A stretch of DNA of 64,000 bases from DATFVJ01 sp963820395 (GTDB lineage Bacteria; Actinomycetota; Actinomycetes; Streptosporangiales; Streptosporangiaceae), in contig CAWGAE010000012.1 in NCBI GenBank assembly GCA_963820395.1, forward strand, positions 248,001-312,000. The letters run 5' to 3'. Shown piece by piece: positions 46,555 to 57,171 of the stretch. The translations under genes were made by a program, and so were the position numbers. The first letter of the stretch is position 1, and each line of letters opens with the position of its first letter. Under the pieces are notes generated by a model. That model worked only from the letters and a program-made list of their open reading frames with translations, searched no databases and was not told where the DNA came from.

Positions 46555-46718
46555 TCTTCCTGCAGCCGGTGAGCCGGCTCGCCGCGCGCGCCGCCCACCC
46601 CGAAGCCGTCGCCGTCGCCGGGGGCACCGATGTCCTGGTCGAAATCAACTTCCACCGGCTGCACCCGGCGGCAGTGCCCGGCCTGGCCCGGGTCCGCGAG
46701 CTGTGCGACTCTGGATGA
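46551..46718 (+). pseudogene. 5' stub of a xanthine dehydrogenase FAD-binding subunit
   Basis: A GTG overlapping the deaminase stop begins IFLQPVSRLAARAAHPEAVAV then AGGTDVLVEINFHR and LHPAAVPGLARVREL, then CDSG and a stop after 55 codons. The AGGTDVLVEIN motif is the FAD-binding signature of the medium (CoxM/XdhB) subunit of molybdenum hydroxylases. About 230 residues and the other two subunits are missing. The operon that should continue from 8-oxoguanine deaminase into xanthine dehydrogenase is therefore broken here. Confidence 0.85.
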
Positions 46719-47074
46719 GACCACAAGCTGCCGCCGGACGGTCAGGCTGGTCCAGGGTGGCCAGCTGGCGCCCAATCGTTTTGGTGCCGCCCGACCCGGG
46801 GGTGAATGGGCGTTCTGCCATCGAATTATCCCAGGTGGGTGCACTTTTTTGTTAGCTGGTCAGTCGGCCGTTCCGATCACCGATCGGTGGATCTAGGCTG
46901 AGGCTAAGAAACGACGAGGTGCTTGTCCACTCGGTGCCGTGGCGATCCAAGTGCCTCGATCTGGATTCGGCTGAGCCCGGGTAGGTACCGATTCCAGGTA
47001 AGAGACCGAACCCGGGTTAGAGCACGCAAGCCAAGCTCTGGCTCTCGTAACGGCACCGCAAACCGGAGGGCATC
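46719..47074. other. Regulatory gap upstream of the CoA-transferase gene
   Basis: About 355 bp. It includes TTTTTTG and an inverted element CCGATCACCGATCGG near 46876-46890, then TAGGCT, a possible -10. GGAGGG at about 47063-47068 is the ribosome-binding site of the CoA transferase. No gene is supported. Confidence 0.4.
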
Positions 47075-48592
47075 ATGGCAAGAAACGACCGGGTTAAGTC
47101 CGCCACCATGGCAACAAAGATCATGTCGGCCGAGGACGCGGCGACGTTGATCCCGGCCGGCGCCAACGTCGGAATGAGCGGGTTCACCGGCTCCGGCTAT
47201 CCCAAGGCAGTGCCGAAAGCCCTGGCCTCCCGCATCTTTGAGCTGCGCGAACGCGGCGAGCGTTACACCATCAGCGTGTGGACCGGCGCGTCGACCGCGC
47301 CCGAGCTGGACGGGGCGCTCGCGGCTGCCGACGGAATCGAGCTCCGGCTGCCGTACCAGTCAGACCCGGTCAGCCGGGAGAAGATCAACTCCGGCCAGAT
47401 GGACTACATGGACATCCACCTCTCGCATGTGGCCCAGATGGTCTGGGAGGGCTTTTTCGGTCCGCTGGATGTTGCCCTGATCGAGGTCTCTGGGATCACC
47501 GACGACGGACGCGTCATCCCCTCGTCGTCGGTCGGTAACAACAAGACGTGGATCGACCGCGCGAAGAAGGTGATCCTTGAGGTCAACTCCGAAATGAGTG
47601 AGGACTTCCACGGCATGCACGACGTCTACTACGGTACGGCGCTGCCTCCACACCGCAAGCCGGTCCACATCACCCACCCCGGCGACCGGATCGGCATACC
47701 CTACTTCGACTGCCCGGCAGACAAGGTCGTCGCCGTCGTGGAGACCGAAGGCCCGGACCGAAACTCGCCGTTCACGCCCATTGACCCTATTTCCGAACAG
47801 ATCGCGGGGCACGTGCTGGACTTCCTCCAGCACGAGATATCCGTCAACCGGCTGCCGAGAAACCTGCTCCCGCTCCAGTCGGGTGTGGGCAACGTCTCCA
47901 ACGCTGTGCTGAGCGGCTTGGCCGGAGGGCCCCTCTCCGGCCTCACCGCCTACACGGAGGTGATTCAGGACGGCATGCTCCAATTGATGGATTCCGGCAA
48001 ACTGACCTTGGCTTCGGCCACGGCGTTTTCACTCAGCGAGGAGGGCACCGCCAAGTTCGCGGCCAATATCCGGAGCTACCGAGACAAGATCGTGCTGCGA
48101 CCCCAGGAGATCAGCAACCATCCCGAAGTGATCAGGAGGCTCGGCTGCCTGGCCATGAACGGCATGATCGAAGCTGACATCTACGGCAACATCAACTCCA
48201 CTCACCTCATGGGCACCCGCATCCAAAACGGGATCGGCGGCTCCGGTGACTTCACCCGGAACGCCTACATCTCCATGTTCGTCAGCCCCTCCCAGGCTAA
48301 GGGCGGCGACATTTCCTGCATCGTGCCAATGGTTTCCCATGTCGATCACACCGAGCACGACGTACACGTGATCATCACCGACCAGGGGATAGCCGACCTG
48401 CGCGGCCTGCCACCACGCAAGCGGGCCCACCGGATCATTGCCAACTGCGCCCATCCGGATTACCGGCCTGCCCTGGAGGACTACTTCGACCGGGCGATGG
48501 CCATGTCATATGGCAAGCACACCCCCCATCTGCTCGACGAGGCGCTTTCCTGGCACCAGCGCTACCTGAGCGAAGGCACTATGCTCAAATAA
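47075..48592 (+). CDS. Acetyl-CoA hydrolase/succinyl-CoA:acetate CoA-transferase family
   Basis: 505 residues, the usual length for the family. N-terminal domain: IMSAEDAATLIPAGANVGMSGFTGSGYPKAVP. The region SGLTAYTEVIQDGMLQLMDSGKL carries the expected catalytic Glu (TEVIQD). C-terminal conserved motifs are INSTHLMGTRIQNGIGGSGDFTRNAY and ITDQGIADLRGLPPRKRA. Members move CoA between succinate and acetate (or propionate) or hydrolyse acetyl-CoA. The ATG follows GGAGGG. Third-position GC looks lower than in neighbouring genes, which may hint at different ancestry or expression. Confidence 0.9.
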   Translation: MARNDRVKSATMATKIMSAEDAATLIPAGANVGMSGFTGSGYPKAVPKALASRIFELRERGERYTISVWTGASTAPELDGALAAADGIELRLPYQSDPVSREKINSGQMDYMDIHLSHVAQMVWEGFFGPLDVALIEVSGITDDGRVIPSSSVGNNKTWIDRAKKVILEVNSEMSEDFHGMHDVYYGTALPPHRKPVHITHPGDRIGIPYFDCPADKVVAVVETEGPDRNSPFTPIDPISEQIAGHVLDFLQHEISVNRLPRNLLPLQSGVGNVSNAVLSGLAGGPLSGLTAYTEVIQDGMLQLMDSGKLTLASATAFSLSEEGTAKFAANIRSYRDKIVLRPQEISNHPEVIRRLGCLAMNGMIEADIYGNINSTHLMGTRIQNGIGGSGDFTRNAYISMFVSPSQAKGGDISCIVPMVSHVDHTEHDVHVIITDQGIADLRGLPPRKRAHRIIANCAHPDYRPALEDYFDRAMAMSYGKHTPHLLDEALSWHQRYLSEGTMLK

Positions 48593-48694
48593 CTTGCGGG
48601 CCTGCCCGAGGCAACGGTCGCGGCCGTCGGCAGTGAGGACGCGGGCTGGGCGCCCACCAGGTGCGGGTGCCCGGTCGCGGCCGGTCAGGCTGGG

Positions 48695-48844
48695 CAGCCA
48701 TCGGCCAGATTGGCCGGGATAAGTCCAGATTGGCCGCAACAAGTCTCGGGTGATCCGGGTTCCCGTCGCGTCGCCGGGGCCGGTTAGGCAGCCATCGGCC
48801 TGATTGGCGGCAATAAGTCCCGGGTGATCCGGGTTCCCGTCGCG
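48695..48844. repeat. Partial tandem duplication of the arcC 3' end
   Basis: The segment 48789-48844 (end of arcC: CAGCCATCGGCCTGATTGGC to GGGTTCCCGTCGCG) recurs at 48695-48770 as a diverged copy. That copy contains an extra internal 20-bp duplication (AGTCCAGATTGGCCG region). It lies just past the arcC stop. Confidence 0.85.
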
Positions 48845-49767
48845 CCGCTGAGCGCGCGATCGACGTTCGCCGTGTCGGTGATGATCCCCTCGGTGCCGCC
48901 GCGTTCCAGGTACTCGATCATCGCCTGGATCTTCGGCGCCATACTACCCCTGGCGAAGTGCGTGCCCGCGGCGAGGTAGGCTCTCGCCTCCGAGAGCGTG
49001 AGGCGATCGGCCCAGCGTTGCTGCGGGGTGCCGAAATTCAGCGCTACCTTCTCCACCCCGGTCGTGATGAGCAGCAGATCGGCGTCGAGATTGCTGGCAA
49101 GCAGCGACGACGCGAGATCCTTGTCGATCACCGCGGGCACCCCGGCCAGTTCACCGCCCGGGCCGGCGACGACGGGGACGCCGCCGCCGCCCGCGGTGAT
49201 CACGATCGTGCCCGCGGCGACCAGCTTGCGGATCGCGGGCAGTTCCACGATGCGCAAGGGCCGGGGTGAGGCGACGACCCGTCGGTAGCCGCGATTGGCG
49301 TCCTCGACGAGGACCCAGCCGTCCTCCCGGCGCCGCCGTTCGGCCTGCGCGGCATCCATGAACGAGCCGATCGGCTTGGTCGGGCTCCCGAAGGCCGGGT
49401 CGTCCGGCGCCACCTCGGTCTGGCAGATCACGGTTGCGGCGTCCCTGTCCACGCCGTAACGCCGGAACTCGTTGACGAGGCTTTGCTGCAGCGCATACCC
49501 GATCGCGCCCTGGGTGTGCGCGCCGCAGACGTCGAGCGGCAACTTGTGCAGTTCGTGTGCGGCCAGTTCGGAACGGCGCAGCATGAAGCCGACCTGCGGG
49601 CCGTTGCCGTGGGTGATCACCACGGTCCAGCCGTCCTTGATCATTGTCACGATGTGGCGGCAGGTCTCCCTAGCGGCGATGTACTGGTCGCTGATCGTCT
49701 GGTGCGTCTTGTCATCGATCAGCGAGTTGCCGCCAATTGCGACGACGGCGGTTCGGCCCTGAACCAC
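48784..49767 (-). CDS. arcC: Carbamate kinase
   Basis: 327 residues: TAVVAIGGNSLIDD, VVITHGNGPQVGFMLRRSEL, PLDVCGAHTQGAIGYALQQSL, TAGGGGVPVV, VIDKDLASSLLASNLDADLLLITTGVEKV and GSMAPKIQAMIEYLERGGTEGIITD are all carbamate-kinase landmarks (amino-acid-kinase fold). It makes ATP from carbamoyl phosphate in arginine, agmatine or allantoin/purine breakdown. The GTG start has AAGGAGG 6 nt upstream. It is the last gene of a leftward operon with a PLP enzyme; no arginine deiminase or carbamoyltransferase is adjacent. Confidence 0.95.
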   Translation of the reverse strand: MVQGRTAVVAIGGNSLIDDKTHQTISDQYIAARETCRHIVTMIKDGWTVVITHGNGPQVGFMLRRSELAAHELHKLPLDVCGAHTQGAIGYALQQSLVNEFRRYGVDRDAATVICQTEVAPDDPAFGSPTKPIGSFMDAAQAERRRREDGWVLVEDANRGYRRVVASPRPLRIVELPAIRKLVAAGTIVITAGGGGVPVVAGPGGELAGVPAVIDKDLASSLLASNLDADLLLITTGVEKVALNFGTPQQRWADRLTLSEARAYLAAGTHFARGSMAPKIQAMIEYLERGGTEGIITDTANVDRALSGATGTRITRDLLPPIRPMAA

Positions 49768-49936
49768 GTTTCGCCTCCTTCAGCTCATGGTGAGCGCCAT
49801 GACGGCCTTCTGGCCGGGCAGGCGTTTTCTGCCTGGTCATACACCGCCGACTGCGGACCGTCGCGCGCGCATTCCCGGGTGATGTGCGTAGCTCTTGCTC
49901 GCCATGACGAGCCAGATCAAACACTGGATACGCGAT

Positions 49937-50130
49937 CTACCGGCCCGGTTCCTCCGGCTCATCGTCAAGCTCGTCCGGGCCGGGAATCGCACCTGCGCCG
50001 GGTTGAGCACCCGGACAAGCACGTGGTCGACGTCGTCGGTCCCGGCGGTTCTTGCAGCGGAACGGGTACACCTCGCGTGGCTCCGCCGCGGCGCCGCACC
50101 AGGAGCAGGCGATCCGGCTGGCGAGGGTGT

Positions 50131-50134
<4 letters not shown>
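49937..50134 (-). pseudogene. N-terminal fragment of a second PLP-dependent (threonine-synthase-like) enzyme
   Basis: A GTG at 50134 overlapping the stop of the upstream PLP gene starts NTLASRIACSWCGAAAEPRE then VYPFRCKN. Out of frame it continues GTDDVDHVLVRVLNPAQVRF, and back in frame it ends DELDDEPEEPGR. This resembles the short zinc-ribbon leader of threonine-synthase-like enzymes (CxxC...YPFRC...DDVDHVLVRxLDP). The catalytic domain is missing and arcC follows. It is therefore a truncated and frame-disturbed gene in the middle of the operon. Confidence 0.55.
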
Positions 50135-51660
<1,526 letters not shown>

Positions 51661-52361
51661 TTCGTCACTCCTCTCATCGCTGCCGGTCCACCGGCGGTAC
51701 CCAGGTCGCGGGCGCGCGTAACGCTGCGTCCGGGTGCCTGGCAGGCGCAACGTTCCACCTTCCCGGCTCCCTCCCGTTATCCGGCCAATCGAAGATTGGT
51801 CCGGCCTCCGGCCCCGGATAACCGCGCTTGACCGGCCAATCGACGCCCGGTTTCTCCCGGTTCGAGGTGCGTCACGATTGGCCGGTTAAGCGGGGCCAGT
51901 CGTCCCTGCCTGCGGGAGTATGGAACCCAGAACGCGGGCGGGGGTGCCGAGCCCACGACGAGGTGGGTCGGGCCGCCAGGGGATGTCACACCTGTCTGTC
52001 GGCACACAGGACGCACCGGCCGCCGCGCGGCCGGCGCCGTGCCTGGGAGTTGACAACTGATCACAAGCTGGCAGCACCGCCGGATCTGATCACAGAGCCC
52101 TTCGTCCCGCGCCCGCGGGCACATCGGCCCGGGCCTGCGGATTCAGCGCCTGCTAGCGCGACCGGAGCGAAGCTGACCGTGCCGAGCAGTCGGTCAGCCG
52201 CAGTCGGCCGGGGCTCCGGGACTACTTCCTGCGGACCCCGTCTCCGCTGTTGCTCTTGGTTCGCACAAAGCTCTCACCCTGTGCGGGTGGCTCCACACAT
52301 TAAGCAGCCGTGATACTGGAGGATGAGGGCCGCGGACGTGGTGGCGACAGTGGGAGAAGGC
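51661..52361. other. Intergenic region with nested inverted repeats
   Basis: 700 bp between the divergent PLP and ppk genes. 51777-51821 can fold (TTATCCGG...CCGGATAA outside, CCGGCCAATC/GATTGGTCCGG inside). CGCTTGACCGGCCAATCG (51825-51842) and CGATTGGCCGGTTAAGCG (51875-51892) form an 18-bp inverted repeat with one mismatch and a 32-nt spacer. No gene is supported. The ppk ribosome-binding site GGGAGAAGG lies at the right end. Confidence 0.6.
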
Positions 52362-54461
52362 ATGAGCGTTGGCAAGGTCAGCGAGCTCCCGGGCACGGAT
52401 GATCTCCCGCAGAGCCGTTACCTTGACCGGGAGGAGAGCTGGCTGCGTTTCAATCAGCGCGTGCTCGAGCTCGCCGAGGATGACGCTGTGCCGTTGCTCG
52501 AGCGGGTCAGGTTTCTCGCGATCTTCGCGAGCAACCTGGACGAGTTCTTCATGGTCCGTGTCGCCGGGCTGATCCGGCGCCTGGCCGCCGGCCTGCCGGT
52601 GAAGACCGCGACCAGGCGGCCCCCCCGTCAGGTGCTCGGGCGCATCCTTGAGCTGACCGGCGAGCTCATGCTGCGGCACGCGGCCTGCTTGCGCGAGGCG
52701 GTGCTCCCCGCCCTGACCGCGCAGGGCATCGGGATCCTGCGCTGGGGTGAGCTTTCCGAGGTCGAGCGGCAGAGCCTGCACCGCTTGTTCCGTGACCGCA
52801 TCTACCCGGTGCTGACGCCGCTCGTCGTCGACCCCGCTCACCCGTTCCCCTACATCTCCGGCCTGTCGCTCAACCTCGCCGTCGTGATGGCCGACCCCGA
52901 GTCGGGCAGAAAGATGTTCGCCCGCGTCAAGGTGCCGCCGCTGCTGCCACGCTTCCTCGAGGTGTCCCCGCAGCGGTTCGTCCCGCTCGAGGACGTGATC
53001 GCCGCCCACCTGACCCAGCTGTTCGACGGCATGCAGATCCTCGAGCACCACGCCTTCCGGGTGACGCGAAACCAGGACCTGGAAGTGGACGAGGACGTCA
53101 CCGAGGACCTCATGCAGGCACTCGAGCACGAACTGCTCCGCCGCAGGTTCGGGCCTGCGGTGCGGCTCGAGGTCGAGGACTCGATCTCCGAGGTGGTGCT
53201 CGAGCGGCTGGTGACAGAGATTGGCGTCGGCGAGCGCGCGGTGTACCGGCTGCCCGGCCCGCTCGACCTGGCCGGCCTGAACAACATCGCGGATCTCGAT
53301 CTGCCGGAGCTGAAGTACCCCAGGTTCGTCCCCGCCGAGTCCGCGCTGAGCCGGGACAAAGGGGTGTTCGCGACGCTGCGCGAGCGCGACGTGCTCGTCC
53401 ACCATCCATACGACTCGTTCACCACCACGGTGGAACGTCTCGTGGAAGAGGCCGCGGCCGATCCCCAGGTCCTCGCGATCAAGCAGACCCTCTACCGCAC
53501 CACCAGCGGCGATTCGCCGATAGTCGACGCGCTCATCGACGCCGCCGACGCCGGGAAACAGGTGGTCGTGGTCGTCGAGATCAAGGCGCGGTTCGACGAG
53601 CGGGCCAACATCACCTGGGCCAGAAAGCTGGAGGAAGCGGGCTGCCACGTCGTCTACGGCATCGTGGGACTGAAGACGCATTGCAAGATGTGCCTGGTCG
53701 TGCGCGAGGAGAAGGACGGCTCATTGCGGCGCTACTGCCACCTCGGCACCGGCAACTACAATCCACAGACAGCCCGGCTGTATGAGGACTTCGGCCTGCT
53801 CACCGCCGACACGGTGGTCGGCGAGGACGTCACCGACCTGTTCAATCACCTCACCGGCTACAGCAGGAGAAACTCCTACCGCAGGCTGCTGGTCGCCCCG
53901 GTCTCGCTGCGCTCCGGGATCGTGGAGCGGATCAACCATCAGCGGGAACGGTCCGTGGAAGGTAACCCGGCCCGGATCCGGATCAAATGCAACGCCCTGG
54001 TCGACGAGGCGGTCATCGACGCGCTGTACCGCGCCTCCCAGGCCGGCGTGCCGGTCGACCTGTGGGTGCGCGGCATCTGCGCGCTGCGCCCCGGCGTCCC
54101 TGGCCTGTCCGAGACCATCCGGGTACGCAGTATCCTCGGCCGCTTCCTTGAGCATTCACGGTTGTTCACGTTCGGGCCGATCGGCGGGGACGGCCCGCCG
54201 GAAGTCTTCCTGGGCAGCGCGGACATGATGCATCGCAACCTGGACCGGCGGGTGGAGCAGCTCGTTCAGGTCACCGAGCCGGTCATGCGCGACGATCTGG
54301 CCTCCCTGATCGAGCTGGCGATGGACGAGTCCACCGCGTCCTGGTGGCTGGGTGATGACGGTACCTGGACCCGGCGGCACATCGACGATTCTGGCAAGCC
54401 GCTGCTCGACATCCAGTCGCACCTGATCACCGCACGGCGGTGGCGGTCGGTCGATGGGTGA
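52362..54461 (+). CDS. ppk1: Polyphosphate kinase 1
   Basis: About 699 residues. The N domain starts DREESWLRFNQRVLELAEDD with LAIFASNLDEFFMVRVAGL. The catalytic core contains VHHPYDSFTTTVERLVEEAA, KQTLYRTTSGDSPIVDALI, EIKARFDERANITWARKLEEAGCHVVYGIVGLKTHCKM (phosphohistidine His in LKTHCK), the LHLGTGNYN-like HLGTGNYNPQTARLYEDFG and FLGSADMMHRNLDRRVE. It polymerises ATP gamma-phosphate into polyphosphate reversibly. The ATG at 52362 has GGGAGAAGG in front; an in-frame ATG at 52323 has no proper spacing. The stop overlaps the NUDIX gene start. Confidence 0.96.
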   Translation: MSVGKVSELPGTDDLPQSRYLDREESWLRFNQRVLELAEDDAVPLLERVRFLAIFASNLDEFFMVRVAGLIRRLAAGLPVKTATRRPPRQVLGRILELTGELMLRHAACLREAVLPALTAQGIGILRWGELSEVERQSLHRLFRDRIYPVLTPLVVDPAHPFPYISGLSLNLAVVMADPESGRKMFARVKVPPLLPRFLEVSPQRFVPLEDVIAAHLTQLFDGMQILEHHAFRVTRNQDLEVDEDVTEDLMQALEHELLRRRFGPAVRLEVEDSISEVVLERLVTEIGVGERAVYRLPGPLDLAGLNNIADLDLPELKYPRFVPAESALSRDKGVFATLRERDVLVHHPYDSFTTTVERLVEEAAADPQVLAIKQTLYRTTSGDSPIVDALIDAADAGKQVVVVVEIKARFDERANITWARKLEEAGCHVVYGIVGLKTHCKMCLVVREEKDGSLRRYCHLGTGNYNPQTARLYEDFGLLTADTVVGEDVTDLFNHLTGYSRRNSYRRLLVAPVSLRSGIVERINHQRERSVEGNPARIRIKCNALVDEAVIDALYRASQAGVPVDLWVRGICALRPGVPGLSETIRVRSILGRFLEHSRLFTFGPIGGDGPPEVFLGSADMMHRNLDRRVEQLVQVTEPVMRDDLASLIELAMDESTASWWLGDDGTWTRRHIDDSGKPLLDIQSHLITARRWRSVDG

Positions 54462-55437
54462 CCCCGCCGCGGCGGACGAGATTCTCGCCGCGGGGGCCAT
54501 TCTGTGGCGGGCTCGGCCCGACGAGGGCGGCGTGCAGGTGGCGCTCGTTCACCGCCCCCGCTACGACGACTGGGCTTTTCCCAAGGGCAAGGCCAAGCCG
54601 GGTGAGCATCGGCTGCTTACGGCCGTGCGCGAGGTAGCGGAGGAGACCGGCCTGCGGCCGGTGCTAGGCCGGCCGCTCAAGCAGGTGTTCTACCAGGCCC
54701 AGGGCCTGCCCAAGCGAGTTGACTACTGGGCGGCCACACCGGCCGCACCGCGGCCGGAGGGACGAGGCTGGAGCGCCGCTGCGGACAGCCCCGCCCAGCC
54801 CGCGTTCGTCCCGCCCGGCCAGGCTGAATTCGTGCCGAACGACGAGGTGGACAAGCTGGAGTGGCTGCCGGTCGCCGAGGCGGAGCGGCGGCTGACCTAT
54901 CCGCATGACGTTCGGCTGCTGCGCGAGTTCGCCGCCGCGCCAGCGTCGACCGTGCCCTACATCTTTCTGCGGCACGCCTCCGCCGTGACAAAGAAGGGCT
55001 GGCCAGGTGACGGCCTGCTGCGGCCGCTTGACGAGGCCGGCCGGGCAGCCGCCTACCGGCTCGCGGAACTGCTCGCCTGCTTCGCACCGGCCCGCGTGTT
55101 CAGCTCGGCGGCCGCGCGGTGCGTAGAGACCGTGCTGCCATATACGATTCACGTCGGCGTTCCCGCGGCGGCCGAGCCGGCCTTGACCCTGTTCGCCGCC
55201 GGAGGCGCCGCGCCCAGTACCCGGCTCGGCGAACTGCTCGCCGACGGCCTCCCGATGATCCTGTGCGGGCACGGCGAGACGCTGCCGTCGCTGTACGCGC
55301 AGGCGGTCCAGCATTTCGGCGCGGTACCGCCCGCGGACCCGTCATTCGCCAAGGGCAGCTTCAGCGTGCTGCACGTCGCGCGCACCGACGGCGCTGCCGC
55401 TTCCGTGGTCGCCATCGAGCAGCACGGCCCGCAGTAG
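54454..55437 (+). CDS. Two-domain NUDIX hydrolase/histidine phosphatase (MutT1-like)
   Basis: 327 residues. The NUDIX domain (~1-145) has the box GKAKPGEHRLLTAVREVAEETGL intact (GX5EX7REUXEEXGU). It is followed by a histidine-phosphatase domain from ~165 (TVPYIFLRHASAVTKKGWPG with RH, and ILCGHGETLPSLYAQ with the second His). This fusion is that of mycobacterial MutT1, which removes 8-oxo-(d)GTP and diadenosine polyphosphates. The ATG overlaps the ppk stop by 8 bp, so it is coupled to polyphosphate metabolism, an arrangement conserved in actinobacteria. Confidence 0.93.
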   Translation: MGDPAAADEILAAGAILWRARPDEGGVQVALVHRPRYDDWAFPKGKAKPGEHRLLTAVREVAEETGLRPVLGRPLKQVFYQAQGLPKRVDYWAATPAAPRPEGRGWSAAADSPAQPAFVPPGQAEFVPNDEVDKLEWLPVAEAERRLTYPHDVRLLREFAAAPASTVPYIFLRHASAVTKKGWPGDGLLRPLDEAGRAAAYRLAELLACFAPARVFSSAAARCVETVLPYTIHVGVPAAAEPALTLFAAGGAAPSTRLGELLADGLPMILCGHGETLPSLYAQAVQHFGAVPPADPSFAKGSFSVLHVARTDGAAASVVAIEQHGPQ

Positions 55438-55494
55438 GCGGATAACCGCAGTGGCCTGGATCACAACCGCGGCCGTAGCCGGGCCCGGTGCTGA

Positions 55495-55924
55495 TCAGCT
55501 CCGGGGTTCGACGATGACCTTCAGACCTCCGCGCCGCGCGGCCGCCTGAAACGCGTCCGCCGCGTGGGTCCGGGGTGCCGTGACCGGCGAACCGCACCTG
55601 CGGGCACAGGTTGCGGCAAGCGGAACGGCACTGCGGGCCGGTCTCCGGGATCGCGCGATCGATCACGACCCGCTCGCCGGCGCGGGCCAGCCTCGATTAC
55701 CCCGCGGCCTCATGCCCGGGCACGAGAGGCTGGTCCAGCTTCGCGTCGCCGATGCCGGCCTCGGTCCACCAGTGCAGATCGCTGCCGCAGATCCCGACCG
55801 CAGTGACCCTGACCAGGCTGGTTCCGGGCCCGGCGACGGGCACGGACTCGTCGGCCAACCGGAGATCGCTTACCGCATGCAGCCGCGCGACTTGCCTGAG
55901 AGGCTTACCTCCCGGTGCGGGCAA
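55495..55924 (-). pseudogene. Zinc-type alcohol/polyol dehydrogenase relic with large internal deletion
   Basis: Minus strand, N-terminal piece: LHAVSDLRLADESVPVAGPG then TSLVRVTAVGICGSDLHWWT and IGDAKLDQPLVPGHEAAG (catalytic-zinc Cys and His-Glu of medium-chain dehydrogenases). A different frame gives IPETGPQCRSACRNLCPQVR then FAGHG (structural-zinc lobe). Another frame then gives THAADAFQAAARRGGLKVIV then EPRS and a stop, the usual C-terminus. The Rossmann domain, about 200 residues, is missing. What was a ~1-kb gene is reduced to 430 bp with frame changes. Confidence 0.8.
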
Positions 55925-55997
55925 CCGCTGGCCACCGCCAGGTCAAGGATAGGGAGTGGCCGCGGCAGCCGTTCAGGTGATCGAATAGGGTCGTCCG

Positions 55998-56954
55998 GTG
56001 CGGTGGCAGCTACGAATCGGGGGATCCCACGTGGGGTGTCATGTCCGCGCCGCCCGGGGCGCTGTTCGCGCGGCCGCCTCGGCCACTTTCGTGTCAACGC
56101 TGATGCTCGCGGGATGCGCAGGGACGGGCCCGCTGGCCTCGGCGGGCCCGTCCGCAAGGATGCGAGGCTCCTTCGCCTTCGCTTACGTCGAGAACGCCAG
56201 GCTCGGCGCCACAGCGCGGTCGTACTGGACCGGCACGCGTCTCGCGCATGCCCGGTCGTGGCTGCGGCCAGCCGGGCACGAACCAGCCGCGCGGCCGGCC
56301 AGAACGGTCCGCGCCATGATGCACGTGGGCGCATTGTTCTCACACGACCCGGGGGGTGATCACTTCTGCACCGCCAGCGTGGTCAGCAGCCCCCGCCGGG
56401 ACATGCTGATCACCGCGGCGCACTGCATACACGGCGGCAAGGGCAAGACCTACCGGCAGGACATCGTCTTCGTCCCCGGTTACCGCAATGGCGCGATGCC
56501 GTACGGAATCTGGGTGCCGCGGACGATGGTTGTCGCGCGCGCTTGGACGCATTCGTCTGATCCCGCCCTCGACGTGGCTTTTATCGTGTTGCAGCCCCGT
56601 CATGGTCGCAACATCCAGCAGGTGCTGGGCGCCAACAAGCTCGGCGTCAACCAGGGCTTTCACCATGTCGTGCGGGTAACGGGGTACCCGGGCAACGGCA
56701 AGCAGCCGATCACGTGCATCAACAGCACCAGCTGGCAGAGCCGCAAGCAGATGCGGTTCGTCTGCAAGGGCTACTCGGTTGGCACAAGTGGCAGCCCATG
56801 GGTGGAGCGCTTTAATCCCGTTACCCGCAGGGGCACGGTCATCGGCGTGATCGGCGGTTTTCAGCGAGGGGGCGACACCCCGGACGTGTCCTACAGCTCT
56901 TACTTCGACGGCAACATCAAGAGGCTCTACGAGGAAGCAGCCGGCCGATCTTGA
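55998..56954 (+). CDS. Secreted trypsin-like serine protease, lipoprotein
   Basis: 318 residues. The leader ASATFVSTLMLAGCAGTG includes a lipobox Cys. The catalytic triad of the chymotrypsin/V8 family is seen as His in MLITAAHCIHGG, Asp in DPALDVAFIVL and Ser in SVGTSGSPWVERF. The oxyanion/substrate region is VIGVIGGFQRGGDTPDVSYSSYF. Such peptidase S1/V8-like proteins of actinomycetes are exported; the target is unknown. The start is a GTG at 55998. It stands between the dehydrogenase relic and RNase D. Confidence 0.88.
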   Translation: MRWQLRIGGSHVGCHVRAARGAVRAAASATFVSTLMLAGCAGTGPLASAGPSARMRGSFAFAYVENARLGATARSYWTGTRLAHARSWLRPAGHEPAARPARTVRAMMHVGALFSHDPGGDHFCTASVVSSPRRDMLITAAHCIHGGKGKTYRQDIVFVPGYRNGAMPYGIWVPRTMVVARAWTHSSDPALDVAFIVLQPRHGRNIQQVLGANKLGVNQGFHHVVRVTGYPGNGKQPITCINSTSWQSRKQMRFVCKGYSVGTSGSPWVERFNPVTRRGTVIGVIGGFQRGGDTPDVSYSSYFDGNIKRLYEEAAGRS

Positions 56955-57171
56955 TCGGAACTCGCCGCTAGCGCGGTCTGGCGCCGCGCTGCGGCGCAGT
57001 GCCCGGGCGCAGGTCGGTCGGCGCCGCCCTGGCCCCCTAACCGACGGCGCCGACCGACAACCCAATGATCGCCCAAGGTCATTACTGTGTGTTGACCGGG
57101 GTGCTATTTTACCTCACGCTGGGTCACCGACCGGGGCATTCCACTACGAAACTCGGCGGGTCGGCGCGCTC

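Noticed and set aside
47075..48592. CoA transferase region as a transferred island
   Set aside because: Slightly different codon use was noted by eye only, with no integrase, tRNA or direct repeats at its borders; not enough to claim transfer.
51840..51880. tRNA-like GGTTCGA motif
   Set aside because: No cloverleaf can be built around it; it lies inside the inverted-repeat region.
52194..53681. 495-codon minus-strand frame opposite ppk
   Set aside because: Antisense shadow; His/Asp/Gly-rich translation typical of the reverse of GC3-rich coding DNA.
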